From positions 1,116,001-1,180,000 of the forward strand of contig NZ_CP032702.1 of NCBI RefSeq assembly GCF_007833795.1: a stretch of 64,000 bases of DNA, in the 5' to 3' direction. The DNA is from Candidatus Pantoea soli (lineage in GTDB: Bacteria > Pseudomonadota > Gammaproteobacteria > Enterobacterales > Enterobacteriaceae). A program made the position numbers and the translations under genes. Positions 48,188 to 55,123 of the stretch are shown here, piece by piece. The notes below the pieces were generated by a model, which saw nothing but the letters and a program-made list of their open reading frames with translations, did not search any database and was not told the DNA's origin. How positions within the stretch are numbered: the stretch's first letter is position 1; each line of letters opens with the position of its first letter.

Positions 48188-48988
48188 ATGATGAGTAACT
48201 TCAGACTTTCTCTGTTGAGTCTGTCGTTACTGGTTGGTGTAGCGGCCCCCTGGGCCGCTACTGCCCAGGCGTCAATCAGTAGCGTTGGCTCAGGCTCGGT
48301 CGAAGACCGTGTCACCACTCTTGAACGTATCTCTAATGCCCAGGCTCAGCTTCTGCAGCAGTTGCAGCAGCAGATGAGTGACAACCAGAGCGATATCGAT
48401 TCGCTGCGCGGGCAAATCCAGCAAAACAGTTATCAGCTGAATCAGGTGATCGAGCGCCAGAAGCAGCTGTATCAGCAGATCGATAGTCTGAGCAGCGGCA
48501 GCAATGGCGCTCAGGCGAGCGGTGGGGCAGATGCAGCCGCAGCAGGGGCCGCAGCGGGAAACGCTGACGCGGGCAGCGGTGCCAGTGCACCGGCGGCTGC
48601 TCCCGCGCAAACCGGCGATGCCAACACCGATTACAATGCCGCGGTTGCGCTGATTCTTGAGAAGAAGCAGTACGACCAGGCAATTGCTGCGCTGCAGGCA
48701 TGGGTCAAAAAATACCCGGACTCCACCTATCAGCCTAATGCCAACTACTGGCTGGGTCAGCTTCATTACAACAAGGGCAAAAAGGACGACGCGGCCTATT
48801 ATTTTGCCACTGTGGTAAAAAACTACCCGAAATCGCCGAAAGCGGCAGAAGCGCTGTTTAAGGTTGGGGTGATCATGCAGGAGAAGAACGACACGGCAAA
48901 AGCCAAAGCGGTCTACCAGCAGGTGATCAAACAATTCCCGAATACCGAATCTGCCAAACTGGCGCAAAAACGCCTTGCCGGCCTGTAA
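48188..48988 (+). CDS. cpoB: Cell division coordinator CpoB
   Basis: 266 aa (263 in E. coli). It is a periplasmic protein that links PBP1B with the Tol system. A signal peptide ends near ATAQA (residue 28). A coiled coil (about 38-100, RVTTLERISNAQAQLLQQLQ) mediates trimerisation, then an Ala/Gly linker, and TPR repeats (about 145-266; YNAAVALILEKKQYDQAI, YWLGQLHYNKGKKDDAAYYF). The N-terminus has two adjacent Met codons, either of which could start. It closes the tol-pal operon. Confidence 0.96.
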   Translation: MMSNFRLSLLSLSLLVGVAAPWAATAQASISSVGSGSVEDRVTTLERISNAQAQLLQQLQQQMSDNQSDIDSLRGQIQQNSYQLNQVIERQKQLYQQIDSLSSGSNGAQASGGADAAAAGAAAGNADAGSGASAPAAAPAQTGDANTDYNAAVALILEKKQYDQAIAALQAWVKKYPDSTYQPNANYWLGQLHYNKGKKDDAAYYFATVVKNYPKSPKAAEALFKVGVIMQEKNDTAKAKAVYQQVIKQFPNTESAKLAQKRLAGL

Positions 48989-49075
48989 CTGATGCAGCAA
49001 AGACCGGATTTCGTTTGATTTCTGGTCTTGCCGCATGAAAGGTAAGCAGTTGACAGGATGAGTAGAAAATAAGGG

Positions 49076-49103
49076 TTGCGCCCTCCCGCTAAATCAGTAA
49101 TAT
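49076..49103 (+). promoter_or_regulatory. Promoter of the tRNA-Lys cluster
   Basis: TTGCGC (49076-49081), a 16-base spacer and TAATAT (49098-49103), followed by a G+C-rich ATGCCGCCG discriminator. The first tRNA starts 52 bases after the -10. Confidence 0.6.
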
Positions 49104-49154
49104 ATGCCGCCGTTGCCGGGACATATCTTAATAAGTATCGGCAGCACTGAAGAT

Positions 49155-49230
49155 GGGTCGTTAGCTCAGTTGGTAGAGCAGTTGACTTTTAATCAATTGG
49201 TCGCAGGTTCGAATCCTGCACGACCCACCA
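49155..49230 (+). tRNA. lysT: tRNA-Lys (anticodon TTT)
   Basis: 76 nt including encoded CCA. The acceptor is GGGTCGT, the anticodon loop is CTTTTAA (TTT), and the T-loop is TTCGAATC. It is the first of three identical copies. The symbol follows E. coli by order only. Confidence 0.97.
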
Positions 49231-49276
49231 TCTCAGGCAGTACAGAGAGAACTTCAGTTTGCTTCACAACCTTGAT

Positions 49277-49352
49277 GGGTCGTTAGCTCAGTTGGTAGAG
49301 CAGTTGACTTTTAATCAATTGGTCGCAGGTTCGAATCCTGCACGACCCACCA
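49277..49352 (+). tRNA. tRNA-Lys (anticodon TTT), second copy
   Basis: 76 nt including CCA, identical in sequence to the copy at 49155. It is separated from it by 46 bases. In E. coli Val tRNAs are interspersed here; none is present. Confidence 0.97.
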
Positions 49353-49384
49353 TCAAGTTTAAAGTTGTAAAGCCTTCACCGAGC

Positions 49385-49460
49385 GGGTCGTTAGCTCAGT
49401 TGGTAGAGCAGTTGACTTTTAATCAATTGGTCGCAGGTTCGAATCCTGCACGACCCACCA
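49385..49460 (+). tRNA. tRNA-Lys (anticodon TTT), third copy
   Basis: 76 nt including CCA, identical to the two copies before it, after a 32-base spacer. A terminator follows at once. Confidence 0.97.
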
Positions 49461-49467
49461 GATTCAG

Positions 49468-49495
49468 AAAAAAGCGCCTTCAGGGCGCTTTTTTC
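49468..49495 (+). terminator. Rho-independent terminator of the tRNA-Lys cluster
   Basis: AAAAAAGCGCC-ttca-GGGCGCTTTTTT, 7 bases after the last tRNA. Confidence 0.9.
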
Positions 49496-49593
49496 GTTTT
49501 CGGGCTTCGTGGCTTGCCGTGCAGGATGAGAACCTGCGCAGGTTCGACTGAATCGCCGGGAAAAGCAGGGTAAGCTGCCGATGCCGTGCCCGG

Positions 49594-49728
49594 CCCGTTA
49601 AGGCGGGGCGGCGTGCGAAGGAAACTCACCTCCCTGTAGATCGGCCTCGCCATCCCTGGCTCGGACGCTTCGCGTCTCCGCGCCCGCCTTAACGGGCTTT
49701 CAGGTCACTGAGCCGCTGTCCGGAAGCG
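49594..49728. repeat. Intergenic repeat, copy A, with 14-bp inverted ends
   Basis: The unit begins CCCGTTAAGGCGGG and the exact inverse CCCGCCTTAACGGG lies at 49683-49696, followed by a shared 32-base tail ending in GTCCGGAAGCG. An inner hairpin GACGC-ttc-GCGTC is included. It matches copy B at 132 of 135 positions by eye. Weaker similarity extends about 20 bases to the left. It has no transposase and is MITE- or REP-like. Confidence 0.85.
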
Positions 49729-49830
49729 CGGTATTTCGTTTGCGCGTGCGGCAACGCAGCGGGCTGAGAAAGCGGATGCAGCGGGTGCTGATGCCGCGCC
49801 GGGAAGTTGAGGGGATGCTGCCATGCCGTG

Positions 49831-49965
49831 CCCGTTAAGGCGGGGCGGCGTGCGAAGGAAACTCACCTCCCTGTGGATCGGCCTCGCCATCCCTGGCTCG
49901 GACGCTTCGCGTCTCCGCACCCGCCTTAACGCGCTTTCAGGTCACTGAGCCGCTGTCCGGAAGCG
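49831..49965. repeat. Intergenic repeat, copy B
   Basis: It is the same 135-base unit as copy A in direct orientation, 102 bases further on. Left end CCCGTTAAGGCGGG; right end CCCGCCTTAACGCG (49920-49933), with one mismatch to a perfect inverse. Small minus-strand frames inside both copies are by-products of the repeat. Confidence 0.85.
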
Positions 49966-49993
49966 AAGCAATGCACAATCACTGGCTGGAGTC

Positions 49994-50041
49994 ATCGCAT
50001 CTCCGCACCCGCCTTATCGGACTTTCAGGTCACTGAGCCGC
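49994..50041. repeat. Intergenic repeat, copy C, right half only
   Basis: About 48 bases that match the right part of copies A and B: TCTCCGCACCCGCCTTA, then CTTTCAGGTCACTGAGCCGC. The left part and the left inverted end are missing. It ends 53 bases from the Ada-AlkA gene stop. Confidence 0.75.
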
Positions 50042-50093
50042 GGTTCAGGGCGCGACGCGAAAGGACGGTGCCTGGCAGAATGCCGCGCAGCGA

Positions 50094-51554
50094 TTACTTC
50101 TTCGGTGGCGTCAGGCTTTTCCAGATATGCAGCACCGCATAGCTGCGCCACGGTCGCCACACCTGAGACATCAGCTCTGCCACTTTGGCACTGACGCCAC
50201 CCAGATTGTTGCGAATCGCAATGTCCTCTTTGGGAAACGCATCCGGCCAGCGCAACGCGCGCATGGCGATATAGCTGGCGGTCCACGGACCAATGCCTTT
50301 CAGCGCCAGTAGCTGCTGCTGCACAATATCCGGATGCCCGACACCGTTGAAACGCAGCGCGCCAGAGGCGCAGATCTGCGCCAGTGACAGAATGGCGTGT
50401 GAACGCGCGCTGACAATCCCCAGCCCGGCAATGTCATCAATCGTCGCATCGGCCAGCGCGGCTGGCGTCGGTGACAGGCGTGAAAGCGCAGGCCAGGGCG
50501 TTGTCAGCGGCTCGCCAAAACGACCGGCGAGACGGCTGCTGAGCGTGGTGCCTGCCTTCACTGTCACCTGCTGCCCCAGAATGGCCCGTACCGCCAGCTC
50601 AAAGCCGTCAAACGCGCCCGGCACGCGCAGGCCGGGATAGCGCTCGAAACTCTCTGCCAGCAGCGGATCCTGACCAAGATGCTCACGAATACGCAGCGGC
50701 TGAGCATCCAGATCAAACAGGTCGCGCAACCGGCGCAGCAGGGCCGGCAGCACCGGCGTCAGGGTGGTGGTGAACTGCACCAGCAGCGCCTGCTTTTGCG
50801 GCAGATGGCTGACGCGCACCCAGCCGCGGCAGGCACCCAGCCGCACAGTGCGGTGATAGGCATCGTCATGCACCCATTCCACTTCCTGCATAATGTGCTG
50901 CTGCAGAAACAGCAGCATCGCCTCCCAGTCATAGGGCGGCCGATAGCTCAGCCGCAGCTCTGCGCTCTCCTGCAGCGTGCTCACCGCGTCAGGCTGGTTC
51001 TGCCTCCGCAGGCGCGACGGCGTCATACGATAGCGCGCCTGAAACACGTCGTTGAAGCGACGCAGGCTGCGGAATCCGCTGGCATAAGCGATTTCCGTCA
51101 CCGGCAGGGTGGTTTCGGTCAGCAGCTGCTTGGCCAGCAGCATACGGCGCGTCTGGCGCAGCTCCAGCGGCGACACGCCCAGCTCCTGCTGCACCACACG
51201 ACGCAGCTGGCGCGCGCTCAGGTTGAATTCGGCGGCAATCGCCGCCAGCGTCTCCTGCTCCTCCAGCAGCCCCTCTTCAATGCGCCGAATCAGGCGATCG
51301 GCGATGCGATGATGGCTGTCCACCGGCGCGGAGCCCGGCGCCAGCTCAGGACGACAGCGCATACAGGGACGAAAATGCGCCTTCTCCGCCGCTTCAGCGC
51401 TGGCAAAAAACAGGCAGTTCTTCTGCATCGGCGCTTTAACCGGACAGATGGGACGGCAGTAAATGCCGGTAGAAGTCACGCCAACAAAAAATACCCCGTC
51501 AAAGCGGCTATCGCGCGAGGTCAGCGCCTGGTATGCAGTGTCTGGATCAAACAT
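50094..51554 (-). CDS. AdaA-AlkA fusion: methylphosphotriester-sensing activator and 3-methyladenine glycosylase
   Basis: 486 aa from ATG 51554. Domain 1 (1-75) is the Ada zinc domain that takes methyl groups from DNA phosphotriesters: Cys33, Cys37, Cys64 and Cys67 align with Ada Cys38/42/69/72. Domain 2 (about 90-185) is an AraC-type helix-turn-helix (VTEIAYASGFRSLRRFNDVF). Domain 3 (about 195-486) is an AlkA glycosylase with the helix-hairpin-helix LKGIGPWTASYIA and catalytic Asp at 444 (FPKEDIAI). Three ATGs in a row stand after GGAG (51560, 51557, 51554); the last has the best spacing. The open frame continues 48 codons upstream without family match. The gene is divergent from ogt, making a compact alkylation-response locus. 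Confidence 0.9.
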   Translation of the reverse strand: MFDPDTAYQALTSRDSRFDGVFFVGVTSTGIYCRPICPVKAPMQKNCLFFASAEAAEKAHFRPCMRCRPELAPGSAPVDSHHRIADRLIRRIEEGLLEEQETLAAIAAEFNLSARQLRRVVQQELGVSPLELRQTRRMLLAKQLLTETTLPVTEIAYASGFRSLRRFNDVFQARYRMTPSRLRRQNQPDAVSTLQESAELRLSYRPPYDWEAMLLFLQQHIMQEVEWVHDDAYHRTVRLGACRGWVRVSHLPQKQALLVQFTTTLTPVLPALLRRLRDLFDLDAQPLRIREHLGQDPLLAESFERYPGLRVPGAFDGFELAVRAILGQQVTVKAGTTLSSRLAGRFGEPLTTPWPALSRLSPTPAALADATIDDIAGLGIVSARSHAILSLAQICASGALRFNGVGHPDIVQQQLLALKGIGPWTASYIAMRALRWPDAFPKEDIAIRNNLGGVSAKVAELMSQVWRPWRSYAVLHIWKSLTPPKK

Positions 51555-51712
51555 CATCATCTCCGGCAAATAAACAGCATGGTCACGCAGTCGCCCGGAA
51601 AAAACGCGCTGCTTTCGGACAGCTAACCAGTTTAAACGCATGACCGAAAACAGCCAGTTTATGCCGCCAGAAGTGCGATACTGCTGCGTATTGCTCATGC
51701 CGGAGACGCACC

Positions 51713-52228
51713 ATGTACCATGCCAAAATCATCGCCACCCCCGTGGGTGAACTGACGCTTATCGCCACTGACCGCGGGCTGTCTGCCATTCTGTGGGAAA
51801 ATGAAGGGGCGCAGCGCGTGCCGCTCAGGCCGATCAGCCGTAATGATGATCATCCGATTTTGTGTGAGGCTGAACGCCAGCTGCGGGAGTATTTCGCCGG
51901 CGAGCGTCAGCGGTTTGACATGCCCTTTGACACCGTCGGCACGGCGTTTCAGCAGAAGGTCTGGCAGGCGCTGCTGACCATTCCGTTTGGCGAAACGCGC
52001 AGCTACCGGCAGATTGCCGAGCAGATCGGTCATCCCAAAGCGGTGCGCGCCGTGGGGGCCGCCAACGGCAAAAATCCGCTGTCAATCATGGCGCCCTGTC
52101 ATCGGGTCATCGGCAGCAACGGCAAGCTCACCGGCTTTGCCGGCGGGCTGACAGTGAAGGCCTTTCTGCTGCAGCTGGAAAGCCCGCAAACCGCGTCTGC
52201 GGTCACGCAGCTGCGGCTGCCCGAATAA
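51713..52228 (+). CDS. ogt: Methylated-DNA--[protein]-cysteine S-methyltransferase
   Basis: 171 aa, the E. coli Ogt length. It repairs O6-alkylguanine by transfer to its own cysteine, Cys129, in the signature MAPCHRVIGSNGKLTG. The DNA-binding HTH is GETRSYRQIAEQIGHPKAVRAVGAANGKNP. It could be Ogt or the C-terminal half of a split Ada; the divergent neighbour, which has Ada's N-terminal half but not this domain, makes the second reading attractive functionally. The symbol ogt is by convention. Confidence 0.92.
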   Translation: MYHAKIIATPVGELTLIATDRGLSAILWENEGAQRVPLRPISRNDDHPILCEAERQLREYFAGERQRFDMPFDTVGTAFQQKVWQALLTIPFGETRSYRQIAEQIGHPKAVRAVGAANGKNPLSIMAPCHRVIGSNGKLTGFAGGLTVKAFLLQLESPQTASAVTQLRLPE

Positions 52229-52263
52229 AAAAGAGACGACACGCGCTGACGTTTCCGCTATCG

Positions 52264-52281
52264 TGTTTAGCATATAAAACG
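52264..52281 (+). promoter_or_regulatory. Possible NadR box / nadA promoter region
   Basis: TGTTTA-gcatat-AAAACG resembles the NadR box TGTTTA-N6-TAAACA with mismatches in the right half. It overlaps a -10-like TATAAA at 52273-52278. No convincing -35 is visible. Confidence 0.35.
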
Positions 52282-52293
52282 CTGTAGCGGATT

Positions 52294-52328
52294 AAACGCC
52301 ACTAATTCAGCATTAGTGGCGTTTTTGT
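52294..52328 (+). terminator. Rho-independent terminator, between ogt and nadA, inside the likely nadA leader
   Basis: AAACGCCACTAA-ttcagca-TTAGTGGCGTTT is a perfect 12-pair stem followed by TTGTT. It ends ogt transcription, but it also lies after the only promoter-like site for nadA and 27 bases before the nadA start. Confidence 0.8.
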
Positions 52329-52354
52329 TAAATAGATAAAACGAGAGCCGTGTC

Positions 52355-53416
52355 ATGAGTGCGATGTTCGATCCAGAAAGCGCGATTTATCCTTTTCCCC
52401 CCAAGCCAGCACGCCTCAGCGAGGCAGAAAAAGCCCGTTATATTCGTGAAATCAAATCCCTGCTGAAGCAACGCGACGCGGTCATGGTGGCCCATTACTA
52501 CACCGATCCGGAAATCCAGGCGCTGGCGGAAGAGACCGGCGGCTGCGTGGCGGATTCGCTGGAGATGGCGCGATTTGGCAGCACGCATCCGGCCAAAACC
52601 CTGCTGGTGGCGGGGGTGCGCTTTATGGGGGAAACGGCAAAAATCCTCAGCCCGGAGAAAACCGTGCTGATGCCGACGTTACAGGCGGAGTGTTCGCTGG
52701 ATCTCGGCTGTCCGATTGAAGAATTTAACCGCTTCTGTGACGCGCATCCGGACCGCACCGTGGTGGTGTATGCCAACACCTCGGCGGCGGTGAAGGCGCG
52801 CGCCGACTGGGTTGTCACCTCCAGTATCGCGGTTGAGCTGATTGAACACCTTGATGGCCTGGGCGAAAAAATCCTCTGGGCACCGGACCAGCACCTGGGC
52901 CGCTATGTCACCCGGCAAACCGGGGCGGATGTGCTGTGCTGGCAGGGCGCGTGCATCGTGCATGATGAATTCAAAACGCAGGCGCTGCAGCGCATGAAAG
53001 CGCTCTATCCGCAGGCGGCGGTGCTGGTGCATCCGGAGTCGCCGCAGGCGATTGTGGCGCTGGCCGATGCGGTAGGCTCCACCAGCCAGCTGATTCAGGC
53101 CGCCCGCAATCTGCCGCACCCGCAGATGATTGTGGCGACCGATCGCGGCATCTTCTACAAAATGCAGCAGGCGGTGCCGGATAAAACGCTGCTGGAAGCG
53201 CCCACCGCCGGGGAGGGCGCCACCTGCCGCAGCTGTGCGCACTGTCCATGGATGGCAATGAACGGCCTGCAGGCGATAGCGCAGGGGCTGGCGCAGGGCG
53301 GCAGCGACCATGAAATTCATGTTGATGCGGCGCTGCGTGAGGCGGCCTTACTGCCGCTCAAACGCATGCTAGACTTTGCTGCACAACGTAAACTCAATGT
53401 GAAAGGGAACGCCTGA
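52355..53416 (+). CDS. nadA: Quinolinate synthase
   Basis: 353 aa. It condenses iminoaspartate (from NadB) with dihydroxyacetone phosphate to quinolinate in de novo NAD synthesis. The [4Fe-4S] cysteines are visible: one in [10 protein letters not shown], one in [12 protein letters not shown], and one in the C-terminal [10 protein letters not shown] (CxxCxxC). Substrate motifs [11 protein letters not shown] and [12 protein letters not shown] are present. It is followed by pnuC after 25 bases, coupling synthesis to nicotinamide riboside uptake. Regulation by NadR is likely. Confidence 0.97.
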   Translation: MSAMFDPESAIYPFPPKPARLSEAEKARYIREIKSLLKQRDAVMVAHYYTDPEIQALAEETGGCVADSLEMARFGSTHPAKTLLVAGVRFMGETAKILSPEKTVLMPTLQAECSLDLGCPIEEFNRFCDAHPDRTVVVYANTSAAVKARADWVVTSSIAVELIEHLDGLGEKILWAPDQHLGRYVTRQTGADVLCWQGACIVHDEFKTQALQRMKALYPQAAVLVHPESPQAIVALADAVGSTSQLIQAARNLPHPQMIVATDRGIFYKMQQAVPDKTLLEAPTAGEGATCRSCAHCPWMAMNGLQAIAQGLAQGGSDHEIHVDAALREAALLPLKRMLDFAAQRKLNVKGNA

Positions 53417-53441
53417 GACGGCTTTCATCAAGGTGCAGATG

Positions 53442-54164
53442 ATGGATTTCTTTAGCACGCAAAATATTCTGGTGCATATTCCGCTCGGCGCAGGCGGCTA
53501 CGATCTCTCGTGGATTGAAGCAGTTGGCACGCTGGCCGGGCTGCTGTGTATCTGGCTCGCCAGTCAGGAAAAGCTGATTAACTACCTGTTTGGTCTGATT
53601 AACGTCACGCTGTTTGCGGTGATCTTTTTCCAGATTCAGCTCTACGCCAGCCTGCTGCTGCAGCTGTTCTTCTTTGTGGCGAATGTTTATGGCTGGTATG
53701 CCTGGAGCCGGCAAACCAGCAGTCACGAAGCGGCGCTGAAAATCCGCTGGCTGCCGCTGCCCAAAGCCATAGGCTGGGGCGTGGCCTGCGTGATTGCCAT
53801 TGCGCTGATGACACGCTATATCGATCCGGTGTTTGGTTTTCTCACGCGTATCGCCGTCAGCCTGATGCAAAGCGCAGGTCTGAACGTCACGCAGCCGCAG
53901 CTGCAGCCGGATGCGTTCCCGTTCTGGGATGCCTGCATGACGGTGTTGTCGATCGTGGCGATGATTCTGATGACGCGTAAATACGTTGAGAACTGGCTGC
54001 TGTGGGTGGTGATCAACGTTATCAGCGTCATGATTTTTGCCCGGCAGGGCGTGTATGCCATGTCGCTGGAATATGCGATTCTGACGCTGATTGCCCTGAA
54101 CGGCTCGCGCCTGTGGATGAAAAGCGCGCGTGAGCAGGGCTCACGCGCGCTGTTGTCTCAGTGA
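53442..54164 (+). CDS. pnuC: Nicotinamide riboside transporter PnuC
   Basis: 240 aa (239 in E. coli). It is a seven- to eight-helix inner-membrane facilitator for nicotinamide riboside. [41 protein letters not shown] and [13 protein letters not shown] (WxxW region lining the substrate path) are conserved. I start at ATG 53442 (MDFFSTQN), six bases after AAGGTG; an in-frame ATG and GTG lie just upstream. Its 3' end overlaps the convergent zitB by 7 bases. Confidence 0.95.
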   Translation: MDFFSTQNILVHIPLGAGGYDLSWIEAVGTLAGLLCIWLASQEKLINYLFGLINVTLFAVIFFQIQLYASLLLQLFFFVANVYGWYAWSRQTSSHEAALKIRWLPLPKAIGWGVACVIAIALMTRYIDPVFGFLTRIAVSLMQSAGLNVTQPQLQPDAFPFWDACMTVLSIVAMILMTRKYVENWLLWVVINVISVMIFARQGVYAMSLEYAILTLIALNGSRLWMKSAREQGSRALLSQ

Positions 54165-55123
54165 GAGTGATGGGCGTGGCCTTCCAGCGCCGCGTGGTCG
54201 TGATGCGCGTGCGCTGCGTCAGCGTCCATCCCCAGTTCACAATCCGGCCCGCTGCAGGGCTGATACTCCATCTGCACGGTGGCATGCGCTATCTGATAAT
54301 GCTGATGCAAAAACTGATGGATCCGCTGCAGCAGGCCATCGTGGTCGTAAGGCGGAATCACCTGCACATGCAGCGTCAGCACCGGTTTTTCACCCACCTG
54401 CCAGACGTGGAGGTGATGCACATTGCGCACCTCATCAATATTCCGCGTCAGTTCACGCGCCAGTTTAGCGCTATCGATATTGCCCGGCGCGCCTTCCAGC
54501 AGCTCATGCAGGCTTTCACGCAGCAGCGACCACGCGCTGCGTACCACCAGCAGTGACACCAGCAGCGACAGAATAGGATCGATGGGGGTCCAGCCGGTGT
54601 ACATGATGATCACCGCCGCCACGATGGCGCCAACGGAACCGAGCAGGTCGCCCAGCACATGCAGCGCCGCCGCGCGCACGTTCAGGTTCTGTTCCGCACT
54701 GCCGCGATGCAGCAGCCAGAACGACAGCAGATTGGCCAGCAGGCCGGCGATAGCGATACCCAGCATCAGGCCGCCCTGCACCGGCTGCGGCTGGTAAAAA
54801 CGGCGCAGCGCCTCCCAGACAATCAGCACGGTAATAACCAGCAGCGCAATAGCATTCACAAACGCCGCCAGCGTGGTCAGCCGCAGCAGGCCGAAAGTGT
54901 GGCGGGCATTGGGTTTGCGCCTGGCAAACTGCACCGCCAGCAGCGCCATCAGCAGCGCAGCGGCATCCGTTAACATGTGTCCGGCATCGGCCAGCAGCGC
55001 CAGCGAGCCTGAAATCAGACCGCCGGCCACCTCGGCCACCATAAACAGCGTCGTAACGCCAAAGGCAGCGGCAAGGCGAGAACGGTTGCCATTATGCTCG
55101 CTGTGAGAGTGAGTGTGTGCCAT
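54158..55123 (-). CDS. zitB: CDF family zinc transporter ZitB
   Basis: 321 aa. It is a cation diffusion facilitator that exports zinc by proton antiport. The His-rich N-terminus ([10 protein letters not shown]) and C-terminus ([17 protein letters not shown]) bind metal. There are six membrane segments, with the HD-HD transport sites in [14 protein letters not shown] and [15 protein letters not shown]. The C-terminal cytosolic domain includes [16 protein letters not shown]. The first 32 bases overlap the end of the sensor kinase gene on the same strand, and the 3' end overlaps pnuC by 7 bases. Confidence 0.96.
   Translation of the reverse strand: MAHTHSHSEHNGNRSRLAAAFGVTTLFMVAEVAGGLISGSLALLADAGHMLTDAAALLMALLAVQFARRKPNARHTFGLLRLTTLAAFVNAIALLVITVLIVWEALRRFYQPQPVQGGLMLGIAIAGLLANLLSFWLLHRGSAEQNLNVRAAALHVLGDLLGSVGAIVAAVIIMYTGWTPIDPILSLLVSLLVVRSAWSLLRESLHELLEGAPGNIDSAKLARELTRNIDEVRNVHHLHVWQVGEKPVLTLHVQVIPPYDHDGLLQRIHQFLHQHYQIAHATVQMEYQPCSGPDCELGMDADAAHAHHDHAALEGHAHHSH

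Noticed and set aside
49155..49460. Regularly spaced repeats that could suggest a CRISPR array
   Set aside because: The repeats are three identical 76-base tRNA-Lys genes with unequal spacers, and there are no cas genes.
49705..49920. 71-codon minus-strand frame that could be annotated as a hypothetical protein
   Set aside because: It lies across the inverted-repeat elements and is created by the repeat sequence; no ribosome binding site.
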